The notes beneath the pieces are model-generated. The model had not been told where the DNA came from. It saw only the letters and a program-made list of their open reading frames with translations, and ran no database searches. The position numbers and the translations under genes are program-made. From positions 372,001-436,000 of the forward strand of contig NZ_AUUA01000003.1 in the NCBI RefSeq assembly GCF_000439085.1: DNA of 64,000 bases, read 5' to 3'. The DNA is from Leminorella grimontii ATCC 33999 = DSM 5078 (GTDB taxonomy: Bacteria; Pseudomonadota; Gammaproteobacteria; Enterobacterales; Enterobacteriaceae). Position 1 is the first letter of the stretch. Every line of letters starts with the position of its first letter. This document shows, piece after piece, positions 1 to 8,820 of this stretch.

Positions 1-190
1 CCGTCTGAATCCTCTTCTGCTCTCCCTCGGCTTCGTCTCTCCACGGGGCAATTATCAACATTGTCCCTACCAATTAACTCAAAAATTAACTTCTCCCGTT
101 AATTTATCTCAACTTAGTCAAACCCGCTGAAACCATAAATCCTGTTTTCAACCAATTGATATATAACGATATAATTTTACAAGGTTCATT

Positions 191-208
191 ATGTGACTCA
201 AAACACAG
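191..208 (+). promoter_or_regulatory. CRP-like binding site upstream of sugar-acid operon
   Basis: TGTGA (192-196), six bases, then ACACA (203-207) matches the CRP consensus TGTGA-N6-TCACA except for one base. A class II promoter would place the start near 241 with a -10 at TAGTAT (228-233). A separate TATAAT lies at 170-175 without a good -35. Inference from the motif alone. Confidence 0.5.
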
Positions 209-223
209 TTTTGTAACGCTTAT

Positions 224-236
224 TTGGTAGTATCAA
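224..236. promoter_or_regulatory. Palindromic operator candidate (GntR-type)
   Basis: TTGGTAGTATCAA is an inverted repeat (TTGGTA / TATCAA, one mismatch) resembling the TTGGTATACCAA half-sites used by UxuR/ExuR-type FadR-family regulators. It overlaps the -10 that fits the CRP site, a position suited to repression. The FadR-type regulator at 16053-16799 is a candidate ligand-responsive partner, but the link is inferred. Confidence 0.35.
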
Positions 237-289
237 TTCAAATTTTTGGTAAGGCAATTTACGTTTATAACATAAAGAGTCCATACAAC

Positions 290-1837
290 ATGGGTAGAGA
301 TATTATTATAGGCATCGACATTGGCACTACCGGAGTGCGATCGGTGGCCTACCAATCCGGACAGTCAACCGCTCACGCCATCGCGACCGAAGAGTATCCG
401 CTGTTCACCGATCAGACCGGCGTCGCCGAGCAGGACGCAAACTCCATCCTACTGTCCACCGTCGCCGTGATTAAAAGAACCGTCGCCCAGCTTGGCGATG
501 ACGCCAAAAACGTTCGCGGGCTGGCCATCAGCTCGGTGCTTCACAGCTTTCTCGCTCTGGCGGAAGAGGGAACGCCGCTGACCAGGCTGATGACCTGGGG
601 CGACTCCCGCAGCCAGATCTATCTGGACGAGGTTAAATCGCAGATCGACGTCGAGCGCCTCTACCACCGGACCGGCTGCCCCATTCACCCGATGTACTCT
701 CTGCTGAAGATTTACTGGCTGAAGAAAACCCACCCCGACACGTTCGCCAGATCCGCCCGATTCGGCACCATCAAGGACTTCGTGTTCCACCACCTGACCG
801 GCGTTCGCGTCGTTGACCGCTCTATTGCGAGCGGCAGCGGCTGCTACAACATTCAAACCCTGGAGTGGGACAAAGAGATCTTAGCGCTGCTCGGCATCGG
901 CGAAGAGCGGATGGTGAAGGTGGTTTCCACCACCCACTATGAGAACCTGACGGACGCCGCCGCCGCCCGCCTCGGGCTGCCCCACCCGGTGCCGGTAGTG
1001 ATCGGCGCGGGTGACGGCATGATGGCCAACATCGGCGTCGGCGCTATCCGCCCCGGCCAGATCAACATCACCATCGGCACCAGCGGCGCTATCCGCATGG
1101 CGTCCAAGGAGCCGCGCACCGACGCCAAGCGCCGCACCTGGTGCTATAACGTCACCGACGACCGCTGGATGCTCGGCGGCGCCATCAACAACGGCGGCGT
1201 CTCCTTCCGCTGGGCCAGAGACAAATTCGCCGAAACCGAACAGCGCGTGGCCGACAAGCTGGGGCTTAACCCCTACGCCCTGCTGACGTCCTACGCGGAA
1301 AAGGTGTCCGCCGGGTCGGACGGCCTTATCGTGCTGCCCTTTTTCACCGGCGAGCGCGCGCCCTACTGGAATGCCAACGCGCGCGGCACCATGCTCGGCC
1401 TGACGCTCAACCACGACAAGCGCCACATTATCCGCGCCACGCTGGAGGGCATCTGCTACCGCATGCGCAGCGTGCTGGAATCGCTCGAGGAGCTAACCGG
1501 CAAGGTGGAAGAGATCCGCGTCAGCGGCAGCTTTACCCATTCGCCGGTCTGGCTACAAATCCTGGCCGACGTCATCGGGCGCGAAATCCACGTGCCGGAC
1601 GTCGACGAAGGGGCCGCCTACGGCGCGGCCATTATGGGGCTTTACGCGCTGGGCGAGCTTTCGAGCATCGACAAGGCCAGCGATCTAATAGGCATCCGGA
1701 AAACCTATACGCCGAACGGAAGCCACAAGCACGCCTACGACCGGCTTTACGGCATCTACCTGAAGACCTACTGGAATCTGCAAGAACAATTTAAAGACAT
1801 CGCCGACTTCCAGCGCGAAAAATACCATTCAATGTAA
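290..1837 (+). CDS. FGGY-family carbohydrate kinase, gluconokinase-like
   Basis: 515 aa. The N-terminus GIDIGTTGVRSVAYQ is the FGGY phosphate-1 loop. GAGDGMMANIGVGA and the following TIGTSGA form the second-domain ATP site, and FFTGERAPYWN is typical of gluconokinase/xylulokinase members. It phosphorylates a sugar or sugar acid in the cytoplasm. An upstream in-frame start at 224 would add 22 unconserved residues, so the ATG at 290 that begins MGRDIIIGIDIG is preferred. It is the first gene of a same-strand operon with two dehydrogenases, an SDR, a GntP permease and an aldolase. Gluconate is the most likely substrate class from that context; a different aldonate or ketose is possible. Confidence 0.85.
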   Translation: MGRDIIIGIDIGTTGVRSVAYQSGQSTAHAIATEEYPLFTDQTGVAEQDANSILLSTVAVIKRTVAQLGDDAKNVRGLAISSVLHSFLALAEEGTPLTRLMTWGDSRSQIYLDEVKSQIDVERLYHRTGCPIHPMYSLLKIYWLKKTHPDTFARSARFGTIKDFVFHHLTGVRVVDRSIASGSGCYNIQTLEWDKEILALLGIGEERMVKVVSTTHYENLTDAAAARLGLPHPVPVVIGAGDGMMANIGVGAIRPGQINITIGTSGAIRMASKEPRTDAKRRTWCYNVTDDRWMLGGAINNGGVSFRWARDKFAETEQRVADKLGLNPYALLTSYAEKVSAGSDGLIVLPFFTGERAPYWNANARGTMLGLTLNHDKRHIIRATLEGICYRMRSVLESLEELTGKVEEIRVSGSFTHSPVWLQILADVIGREIHVPDVDEGAAYGAAIMGLYALGELSSIDKASDLIGIRKTYTPNGSHKHAYDRLYGIYLKTYWNLQEQFKDIADFQREKYHSM

Positions 1838-1853
1838 AGGAGCTTTTTCAACT

Positions 1854-2807
1854 ATGGCCGTTGTACTGACCACCTCACGCGCGTTTTCTACCTGTCATCA
1901 GGCGCAGAAAATACTGACCGACGCCGGGCACGAGCTCAAGATGGTGACGCCGCAAAAACCGATGAAGGCCGCCGAGCTGGTGCCGATGGTAAAGGGCGTC
2001 AGCGCCATGCTGGCAGGGCTTGATGAGATCAACGCCGACGTTATCGCCGCGGCGTCGCCCACGCTAAAGATTATCGCCAGAAACGGCGTCGGCTATGACA
2101 AGGTCGACTTAAGCACGGCGAAAGAAAACAACGTTCGGGTCACCATTACTCCAGGCGCCAACAGCCTGTCGGTCTGCGAGCTGGCGTTCTCTTTTATCAC
2201 CGGCCTGTCGAGACGCATTCACCTGATGGACAAAAGCGTCAGGGAAAAATCCTGGCAGCGCGTTTCCGGCATTGAGCTTTATGGCAAAACCATCGGCATC
2301 CTGGGCACTGGCGCTATCGGCCGCAGCCTGGCGGTGCGCTGCCGCTCCTTCGGCATGCGCGTTCTGGCCTACGACCTGTATCCGTCTACCGAGCTGATTG
2401 AAAACCACGGCGTGGAATACACGATGTCGCTGGACGACATTTACCGCGAGGCCGACTTTATTTCGCTACACCTGCCGGCAAATAAAGACACCTATCGCAT
2501 GATTAACCGCGACAGCATCGCCAAAATGAAACAGGGCGCATTTATTATTAATACCGCACGCGGCGAACTTATTCATGACGATGCGCTTTACGACGCATTA
2601 AAAAATGGCTATCTCGGCGGAGCCGGTCTGGACGCCTTTATCTCGGAGCCCTTTTTAGACGAGCGCTTTTTCAAGCTCGACAACGTCATCATGACGCCCC
2701 ACACCGGCGCGTTTACCAAAGAAGCCGCCGATAAAACGTTAATAATGGCGGCGGAAGAAATCGTTCGCGCGCTGTCGGGAAAAGAGAATTTATATCAGGT
2801 TAATTAA
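1854..2807 (+). CDS. D-2-hydroxyacid dehydrogenase (NAD-binding, SerA/2-ketoaldonate reductase-like)
   Basis: 317 aa with the typical two-domain layout. The dinucleotide loop GILGTGAIGRSLAVR lies around residues 143-157, followed by an acidic residue (YDLYP) that favours NAD. The conserved Arg is in NTARGELI, the Glu in ISEPF, and the His in TPHTGAFTKEA. A strong ribosome site (AAAGGAG) precedes the ATG, 16 nt after the kinase stop. The family interconverts 2-oxo and D-2-hydroxy acids. In a gluconate-type operon a 2-ketoaldonate reductase role is plausible. The closest look is to phosphoglycerate dehydrogenase-like proteins, so the substrate is open. Confidence 0.8.
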   Translation: MAVVLTTSRAFSTCHQAQKILTDAGHELKMVTPQKPMKAAELVPMVKGVSAMLAGLDEINADVIAAASPTLKIIARNGVGYDKVDLSTAKENNVRVTITPGANSLSVCELAFSFITGLSRRIHLMDKSVREKSWQRVSGIELYGKTIGILGTGAIGRSLAVRCRSFGMRVLAYDLYPSTELIENHGVEYTMSLDDIYREADFISLHLPANKDTYRMINRDSIAKMKQGAFIINTARGELIHDDALYDALKNGYLGGAGLDAFISEPFLDERFFKLDNVIMTPHTGAFTKEAADKTLIMAAEEIVRALSGKENLYQVN

Positions 2808-2917
2808 GTAAAAATACGTCGTCTTTTAAATAAATACGGGCTGCCAATTAATGCGCAGTCGGGCTTTCTACACCCTAAAGGCGGCATTAGCAGACTGAAA
2901 AATAACAAGGAGATCCT

Positions 2918-3919
2918 ATGAAAGCCATTGTCTACCACGGCAGCAATAACGTATCGCTGGACAACGTCCCGGTGCCGGAAATAAAAGCGCACGAAGTATT
3001 AATCAAGGTTCACTACGCGGGCATCTGCGGCTCTGACCTGAATATCTACGTCGGCGCTCACCCCCGCGCTAAGGCGCCTTTGGTGCCCGGCCACGAGTTT
3101 TCCGGCGTGATTGAGGAAGGCAACGGCCACTTTCCCAAGGGCACGAAGGTCACCGTTCGCCCGCTGATCTCCTGCGGCCGCTGCTACGCCTGCGAAAGCG
3201 GCAACAGCCACGTTTGCGCCACCCTTAAGCTTTACGGCATCGATACCGACGGCGGCATGGCCGAGTACGTCAAGGTGCCCGCCGACGTGGTTCACGTCCT
3301 GCCTGACAACATGCCGATGACCATCGGCGCCTTCGTTGAGCCGCTGGCGGTGGGCGTTCACGCCGTCAGCCGCGCCAAGATGCAGGCGGGCGACAGTGTC
3401 GTGGTCTTTGGCGCGGGCACTATCGGCTTTTGCGTCGCCAGCGTCGCCGCTACCTGCGGCGCCAAGCAGGTGATCGTAGTCGAAACCAATCCGTTCCGCC
3501 TGGGCCTTGCCAAAGAGGCCGGCTTTATCGCCATCAACCCGGCGGAGACCGGCGTGGTGGACAAAGTGCTTGAGCTGACCGGCGGCACCGGCGCCGACGT
3601 GGTGTTCGACTGCGCCGCCCATCCAACCGTCGCTGCGGTGCTGACCAAGCTGGTCAGGGTTCAGGGCACCATCGAAATCGTCGGCTCCTACAAAAAGCCG
3701 GCGGAAGTGGCGCTGCTGGACATCGAGTTCAAAGAGCTGACCATCGTCGGCACCCGCGTTTACGTCAAGCGCGACTTTGAAACCGCCATCAAGCTGATCC
3801 AGGCGGGCTTCCCTTACGAGCGCTTAATCACCGTCTACCCGCCGGAAAAGGCCAAGGAAGGGTTCGACATCTGCCTGAACGGCGGCAACGTCATCAAGGT
3901 GATGTACCAGTTTTCTTAA
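2918..3919 (+). CDS. Zinc-dependent medium-chain dehydrogenase, L-idonate/sorbitol dehydrogenase-like
   Basis: 333 aa. The catalytic zinc region includes the Cys in YAGICGSD (about residue 37) and GHEFSG (about residue 60). The structural zinc loop has four cysteines in CGRCYACESGNSHVC (about residues 87-101). The Rossmann motif VFGAGTIGFCVAS follows. The family oxidises secondary alcohols of polyols and aldonates with NAD(P). Next to a gluconate 5-dehydrogenase-like gene it resembles the IdnD/IdnO pair, which converts L-idonate through 5-ketogluconate to gluconate; this assignment is by analogy. AAGGAGATCCT precedes the ATG. A 110-nt gap after the previous gene may hold an mRNA processing or promoter site, but none is clear. 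Confidence 0.82.
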   Translation: MKAIVYHGSNNVSLDNVPVPEIKAHEVLIKVHYAGICGSDLNIYVGAHPRAKAPLVPGHEFSGVIEEGNGHFPKGTKVTVRPLISCGRCYACESGNSHVCATLKLYGIDTDGGMAEYVKVPADVVHVLPDNMPMTIGAFVEPLAVGVHAVSRAKMQAGDSVVVFGAGTIGFCVASVAATCGAKQVIVVETNPFRLGLAKEAGFIAINPAETGVVDKVLELTGGTGADVVFDCAAHPTVAAVLTKLVRVQGTIEIVGSYKKPAEVALLDIEFKELTIVGTRVYVKRDFETAIKLIQAGFPYERLITVYPPEKAKEGFDICLNGGNVIKVMYQFS

Positions 3920-4001
3920 TCAAGAGCGTTAACGGTTGCCGTTAATAACAGGCGCTAACAACCAGCGTTAATAACAAAGAATGAAACAAGAGGACCTTTA
4001 G

Positions 4002-4760
4002 ATGAAAAACAACGTTTTCGACCTGTCGGGGAAAAACGCCATCGTGACGGGCGGATCGCGCGGATTGGGAAAATCCTTTGCCGAAAGCCTGGCAAACGCC
4101 GGGGCTAACATTATTATTGTCGACGTCGATCGCAACGAGCAGACGGAAAAAGACATTATGGCCTACGGCGTTAGCTGTGAAACCTTTATTTTCAACCTGG
4201 CCGAATTCGATAAATACGACCAGCTGGTTAGCGCCATTCTGGGGAAATACAAAAAGATCGATATTCTGGTCAACAACGCCGGCATCCAGCGCCGCCATCC
4301 TTCCGCCGATTTCCCGAAGGCGGATTGGGATCTGGTGCTGGACATCAACCTGAACGCGGTCTTCTTTATGTGTCAGGCCTTCGGTCGCCACATGATCGAA
4401 AACGGCTACGGTAAAATCATCAACATTGCCTCGCTGCTAGCCTTCCAGGGCGGGTTCACTATTCCGGCCTATACGGCGGCCAAGTCGGCCGTGATGGGCT
4501 TCTCCAAGTCGCTGTCCAACGAATGGGCGTCCAAGGGCGTGAACGTTAACTGCATCGCGCCGGGCTATATCGCGACAGAAATGAACACCGCGCTGATGAA
4601 CGACGAAGTCCGCAATCGTCAGATTATGGAGCGCATTCCGGCCGGCCGCTGGGGGAATCCGGAAGATCTCGGCGGCGCCGCGGTGTTCCTGGCCTCGAAG
4701 GCCTCCGACTATATCAGCGGCCACGCTATCGTCGTGGACGGCGGTTGGATGGGCCGCTAA
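4002..4760 (+). CDS. SDR oxidoreductase, gluconate 5-dehydrogenase-like
   Basis: 252 aa, the standard classical SDR length. Visible motifs are TGGSRGLGKSFAE (cofactor loop, about residues 16-28), NNAG (about residue 91), a catalytic Ser in the NIASLLAF strand, and YTAAKSAV carrying the YxxxK pair. The C-terminal SDYISGHAIVVDGG is the normal SDR end. Similarity is greatest to IdnO/KduD-type enzymes that reduce 5-keto- or 3-deoxy-diketo sugar acids. It likely works with the zinc dehydrogenase just upstream. An AGAGGA ribosome site lies 9 nt before the ATG. Confidence 0.83.
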   Translation: MKNNVFDLSGKNAIVTGGSRGLGKSFAESLANAGANIIIVDVDRNEQTEKDIMAYGVSCETFIFNLAEFDKYDQLVSAILGKYKKIDILVNNAGIQRRHPSADFPKADWDLVLDINLNAVFFMCQAFGRHMIENGYGKIINIASLLAFQGGFTIPAYTAAKSAVMGFSKSLSNEWASKGVNVNCIAPGYIATEMNTALMNDEVRNRQIMERIPAGRWGNPEDLGGAAVFLASKASDYISGHAIVVDGGWMGR

Positions 4761-4801
4761 CCCATCTTTGTCCTACGTACTCTACCCGACAGGTTTCGGC
4801 C

Positions 4802-4819
4802 GCCGCCCGTCGGCGGCTC
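4802..4819 (+). other. GC-rich hairpin between SDR and permease genes
   Basis: GCCGCC and GGCGGC can pair around a short loop in the 143-nt gap before the permease gene. No T-run follows, so it is more likely an RNA stability or processing element than a terminator. Confidence 0.3.
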
Positions 4820-4903
4820 GAAAACCGCGGAAATAAAAAGAATGCAACGCATTAGCCAATATGCAGACATTCACTAATTAAAATATTACTCAGGGAGAAG
4901 GTT

Positions 4904-6223
4904 ATGCCCCTCTTATACGTTGCCTTAGGCGTCGCTCTACTACTGTTTTTAATGCTGCGGCTGAAGGTTCACTGCTTCGTCGCGCTGATTTTAGTCGCCC
5001 TGTTCGTCGGCCTGATTCAGGGAATGTCCGTTCTTGGCGTGCTGGACTCCATCAAGCACGGCGTAGGCGGTACGTTAAGCAATCTGGCGCTTATCATGGG
5101 CTTCGGCGCCATGCTGGGCAAGCTTCTGGGCGACAGCGGCGGCGCGCAGCGCATCGCCATGACGCTGGTCGATAAATTCGGCGAGAAGAACATTCAGATA
5201 GCGGTCGCGGCGACCGGCTTTATCGTCGGCTTTGCCCTGTTCTTTGAAGTCGGCATTATTCTGCTGATGCCGCTGGTGATCACGCTGGCCTTGAGGCTGC
5301 GGATTTCGCTGCTGTACGTCGGCATCCCGATGGCGGCCGCCATCTCCGTCACCCACTGCTTCCTGCCGCCCCACCCTGGCCCGACGGCGATCGCCAATAT
5401 CTTTAACGCCGACATGGGCAGGACGCTGATTTACGGCGTGATCATCGCCGTTCCGGCCATTATCATCTCGGGCATTCTGTTTGCGCGCATGCCCTACATT
5501 CGCAGAATGAACCCGGAAATCCACATGGGCTTCGCCAACCGTGAGTTCAGCGAAGACGAAATGCCGGGCTTTGGCGTCAGCGTCTTTACCGCGCTGATAC
5601 CGGTTATCCTGATGGCGCTGCGCGCCGTTCTGGAAATGTCACTGGCCAAGGGCCACGCCGTGCTGCCCTACGCCGAGTTCTTCGGCGACCCGGTTATCGC
5701 CACGCTGATTGCCGCCATCGTCGCGCTTTACACCTTTGGCTACAAGCGCGGCAAGACCGTGGCCGAAATCACCTCCAGCATTGAGTCTTCCGCCAAGCTT
5801 ATCGCCATGATGCTGCTGATTATCGGCGCGGGCGGCGCGTTCAAGCAGGTGCTTATCGACAGCGGCGTGAAGGACTACATCGCCAGCCAAATGCACGCAT
5901 TCTCCTTCTCGCCGATCCTGCTGGCGTGGATCATCGCGGTGATCCTCCGTCTGGCGCTGGGCTCCGCGACGGTAACCGCGCTGACCACCGGCGGCATCGT
6001 CTATCCGCTGATTCAGGCGACCGGCGTCAGCCCCGAACTGATGGTGCTGGCGGTGGGCTCCGGCAGCGTGTTCTTCTCGCACGTTAACGACCCCGGCTTC
6101 TGGATGATCAAGGAGTACTTCAACCTGACGGTGGTCGAAACGCTGAAGTCCTGGTCAGTGCTGGAAACCATTATCTCCGTGTGCGGCCTGATCGGCTGCC
6201 TGGCCATCAACGCGTTTCTTTAA
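4904..6223 (+). CDS. GntP-family sugar-acid:H+ symporter
   Basis: 439 aa, almost wholly hydrophobic with about 12 predicted membrane segments. Family hallmarks include GVGGTLSNLALIMGFGAMLG, the loop THCFLPPHPGPTAIA, and the C-terminal HVNDPGFWMIKEY, all typical of GntP/GntT/IdnT permeases. It imports gluconate or a related aldonate across the inner membrane. GGGAGAAGG precedes the ATG. Its place between catabolic enzymes supports a role as the uptake step of this operon. The exact substrate cannot be read from sequence. Confidence 0.88.
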   Translation: MPLLYVALGVALLLFLMLRLKVHCFVALILVALFVGLIQGMSVLGVLDSIKHGVGGTLSNLALIMGFGAMLGKLLGDSGGAQRIAMTLVDKFGEKNIQIAVAATGFIVGFALFFEVGIILLMPLVITLALRLRISLLYVGIPMAAAISVTHCFLPPHPGPTAIANIFNADMGRTLIYGVIIAVPAIIISGILFARMPYIRRMNPEIHMGFANREFSEDEMPGFGVSVFTALIPVILMALRAVLEMSLAKGHAVLPYAEFFGDPVIATLIAAIVALYTFGYKRGKTVAEITSSIESSAKLIAMMLLIIGAGGAFKQVLIDSGVKDYIASQMHAFSFSPILLAWIIAVILRLALGSATVTALTTGGIVYPLIQATGVSPELMVLAVGSGSVFFSHVNDPGFWMIKEYFNLTVVETLKSWSVLETIISVCGLIGCLAINAFL

Positions 6224-6244
6224 CGCGTCTTTAATACGGGCATC

Positions 6245-6271
6245 TCCGGGCCGCCGCTTCTGCGGCCCGGA
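6245..6271 (+). other. Strong hairpin between permease and aldolase genes
   Basis: TCCGGGCCGC (6245-6254) pairs perfectly with GCGGCCCGGA (6262-6271) around a 7-nt loop. It is followed by ATAAAAACC, not T residues, so on the + strand it is probably a message-stabilising or processing hairpin inside the operon rather than a terminator. Confidence 0.4.
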
Positions 6272-6311
6272 TAAAAACCGAATTATTCATTAGCATCAAA
6301 GAGGTGGAACT

Positions 6312-6950
6312 ATGAAAAGCTGGAAAAAAACCGCAGAACAGATCCTGACGCTCGGCCCGGTCGTGCCGGTTATCGTTATTAACGACATCAAGGACGCCGT
6401 GCCGCTCGCCAAGGCGCTGGTGGCCGGCGGCGTTAAGACGCTGGAAGTCACGCTGCGCACCGCCTGCGCTCTCGACGCCATCAGGAAAATCATGGCGGAA
6501 GTGCCTGAGGCCGTCGTGGGAGCGGGTACGGTAACGACCGTCGAGCAGTATAAAAAGGTGGCCGAACTGGGCGTGGAATTTATCATCACGCCGGGGCTGA
6601 CGCCCGGGCTGCTAAAAGCGGCGGTTGAGGGCACGGTTCCGGTGATCCCCGGCGTCGCGACCATCGGCGAGCTGATGACCGGCGCCGAAGCCGGGCTTAA
6701 GTGCTTTAAGTTCTTCCCGGCGGAAATCAACGGCGGCGTGGCGGCGCTTAAAGCCTTTGCAGGCCCGATGCCGGACGCCAAGTTCTGCCCGACCGGCGGC
6801 ATCAGCCTTAAAAACTATCGCGACTATCTGAGCCTTAAAAACGTGCTCTGCGTCGGCGGCTCCTGGTTCGTGCCGACGGACGTCATTGCCCAGGGCGACT
6901 TTGACGCCATCACCAAGATGGCGAAAGAGGCCGTTGAAGGCGCACGCTAA
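6312..6950 (+). CDS. eda: KDPG aldolase / 2-keto-4-hydroxyglutarate aldolase
   Basis: 212 aa, class I aldolase of the KDPG/KHG family. PVVPVIVI opens the barrel. LEVTLRT carries the catalytic Glu (about residue 45), and CFKFFPAE carries the Schiff-base Lys. CPTGGIS binds the substrate phosphate. It cleaves 2-keto-3-deoxy-6-phosphogluconate to pyruvate and glyceraldehyde 3-phosphate. No edd dehydratase gene is in the cluster, so the feed into this enzyme is not explained locally. It may be a dedicated paralogue rather than the main housekeeping eda. GAGGTGG lies before the ATG. Confidence 0.85.
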   Translation: MKSWKKTAEQILTLGPVVPVIVINDIKDAVPLAKALVAGGVKTLEVTLRTACALDAIRKIMAEVPEAVVGAGTVTTVEQYKKVAELGVEFIITPGLTPGLLKAAVEGTVPVIPGVATIGELMTGAEAGLKCFKFFPAEINGGVAALKAFAGPMPDAKFCPTGGISLKNYRDYLSLKNVLCVGGSWFVPTDVIAQGDFDAITKMAKEAVEGAR

Positions 6951-7005
6951 GACCTATAGCATCAGCGAGTCATAGCCCGAGAAGTTCAATAGCCTACGCG
7001 TTCAG

Positions 7006-7034
7006 CGCGGCGGGAAGCGAGAAAGCCCGCCGCG
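7006..7034 (+). terminator. Probable terminator of the sugar-acid operon
   Basis: CGCGGCGGG (7006-7014) pairs with CCCGCCGCG (7026-7034), a perfect 9-bp stem. The downstream T-rich stretch (TTGACGTTTTAT) is broken, so termination strength is uncertain. Confidence 0.5.
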
Positions 7035-7114
7035 TTGACGTTTTATCCCCTTATCTTCCCCTCGCCTCACGCGGGCATCCCCCAACGCGGCAATACCTAA
7101 ACTGCGCTAAACTG

Positions 7115-7123
7115 TGGCATAAT
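7115..7123 (+). promoter_or_regulatory. Extended -10 promoter for ybiT
   Basis: TGG followed by CATAAT (7118-7123) is an extended -10 element. No good -35 is visible 17 nt upstream. The distance to the start codon at 7166 is about 35 nt from the predicted transcript start. Confidence 0.45.
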
Positions 7124-7165
7124 ATGCGCAACTTCACGTTTTTTTTAACCAAATGAGTATTCGCC

Positions 7166-8764
7166 TTGTTAATCAGTAATAACGTCACGATGCAGTTCGG
7201 CTCCAAGCCGCTGTTTGAAAACATTTCCGTCAAATTTGGCGGCGGCAACCGCTACGGCCTTATCGGCGCAAACGGCAGCGGCAAGTCCACCTTTATGAAG
7301 ATCCTCGGCGGCGACCTTGCGCCTACCGCTGGCAACGTGTTCCTCGATCCGAACGAGCGCCTGGGCAAGCTGAAGCAGGACCAGTTCGCCTTTGAACAGT
7401 ACAGCGTTCTCGACACGGTGATCATGGGCCACGAGGAGCTGTGGGCGGTGAAGGCCGAGCGCGACCGCATCTACGCGCTGCCGGACATGAGCGAAGAAGA
7501 TGGCATGAAGGTGGCCGACCTTGAGGTTCAGTACGGCGAGATGGACGGCTACAGCGCCGAGTCCCGCGCCGGTGAGCTGCTGTTGGGCGTCGGCATCCCC
7601 GTTGAGCAGCACTACGGCCCGATGAGCGAAGTCGCTCCCGGCTGGAAGCTGCGGGTGCTGCTGGCGCAGGCGCTGTTCGCCGATCCGGACATCCTGCTGC
7701 TCGACGAACCGACCAACAACCTGGACATCGACACCATCCGCTGGCTCGAGCAGACGCTGAACGATCGCAACAGCACTATGATCATCATCTCGCACGACCG
7801 CCACTTCCTGAACATGGTGTGTACCCACATGGCGGATCTGGACTACGGCGAGCTGCGCGTTTATCCGGGCAACTACGACGACTATATGACCGCGTCGACC
7901 CAGGCCCGCGAGCGCCTGCTGGCGGACAACGCCAAGAAGAAGGCGCAGATAAGCGAGCTGCAGTCGTTCGTCAGCCGCTTTAGCGCCAACGCCTCCAAGT
8001 CGCGCCAGGCTACGTCCCGCGCCCGTCAGATAGAAAAAATCGAGCTGGCGGAGGTCAAGGCCTCCAGCCGCCAGAACCCGTTTATCCGCTTTGAGCAGGA
8101 CAAGAAGCTGTTCCGTAACGCCTTGGAAGTAGAGAACCTGTCCAAGGGCTACGACGGCAACCCGCCGCTGTTTAAAAACCTGAACCTGATGCTGGAAGTC
8201 GGCGAAAAGGTCGCGGTGCTGGGCACCAACGGCGTGGGTAAAACCACGCTGCTGAAAACCCTGATGGGCGAGCTTGCGCCAGATACCGGTCGGCTCAAGT
8301 GGTCTGAAAACGCTAGCCTCGGCTACTACGCGCAGGACCACGCCACCGACTTTGAAATCGATATGACGGTGTTTGACTGGATGAGCCTGTGGATGCAGCC
8401 GAGCGACGACGAGCAGTCGGTGCGCAGCATCCTCGGCCGCCTGCTGTTCTCGCAGGACGACATCAAGAAGTCGGTGACCGTGCTCTCCGGCGGCGAAAAG
8501 GGCCGCATGCTGTTCGGCAAGCTGATGATGACCAAGCCAAACATTCTGGTGATGGACGAACCGACCAACCACCTGGACATGGAGTCCATCGAGTCGCTGA
8601 ACATGGCGCTGGACCTGTACAAAGGCACGCTGATTTTCGTCTCCCACGACCGGGAGTTCGTGAGCTCGCTGGCAACCCGCATTATCGAAATCACGCCACA
8701 GAAGGTCATCGACTTTACCGGCAACTATGAAGACTACCTGCGCAGTCAGGGGATTAACGACTAG
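7166..8764 (+). CDS. ybiT: ABC-F translation factor YbiT
   Basis: 532 aa, close to E. coli YbiT (530 aa), with the same N-terminal pattern [16 protein letters not shown]. Two ATP-binding cassettes are present: Walker [10 protein letters not shown] (about residue 34) and GTNGVGKTT (about residue 350), each with [11 protein letters not shown] or [11 protein letters not shown] charged linker rich in KKKAQ and Arg joins them. There are no membrane segments, as expected for ABC-F proteins that act on ribosomes. The start is TTG at 7166. An out-of-frame ATG at 7153 opens an 8-codon ORF that ends at 7179 and overlaps this start. Confidence 0.95.
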   Translation: MLISNNVTMQFGSKPLFENISVKFGGGNRYGLIGANGSGKSTFMKILGGDLAPTAGNVFLDPNERLGKLKQDQFAFEQYSVLDTVIMGHEELWAVKAERDRIYALPDMSEEDGMKVADLEVQYGEMDGYSAESRAGELLLGVGIPVEQHYGPMSEVAPGWKLRVLLAQALFADPDILLLDEPTNNLDIDTIRWLEQTLNDRNSTMIIISHDRHFLNMVCTHMADLDYGELRVYPGNYDDYMTASTQARERLLADNAKKKAQISELQSFVSRFSANASKSRQATSRARQIEKIELAEVKASSRQNPFIRFEQDKKLFRNALEVENLSKGYDGNPPLFKNLNLMLEVGEKVAVLGTNGVGKTTLLKTLMGELAPDTGRLKWSENASLGYYAQDHATDFEIDMTVFDWMSLWMQPSDDEQSVRSILGRLLFSQDDIKKSVTVLSGGEKGRMLFGKLMMTKPNILVMDEPTNHLDMESIESLNMALDLYKGTLIFVSHDREFVSSLATRIIEITPQKVIDFTGNYEDYLRSQGIND

Positions 8765-8777
8765 CCTGTAACCGAGC

Positions 8778-8802
8778 GGCCCCTTGATGGGGCCATTTTT
8801 TT
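8778..8802 (+). terminator. Rho-independent terminator after ybiT
   Basis: GGCCCC (8778-8783) and GGGGCC (8789-8794) flank a 5-nt loop, followed by seven T residues (8796-8802). Confidence 0.85.
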
Positions 8803-8820
8803 GCTGATAAGGAAATTGGT

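Noticed and set aside
224..289. Upstream extension of the FGGY kinase gene from 224
   Set aside because: The added 22 residues are not kinase-like and the region carries the operator and promoter elements; the family start is at 290.
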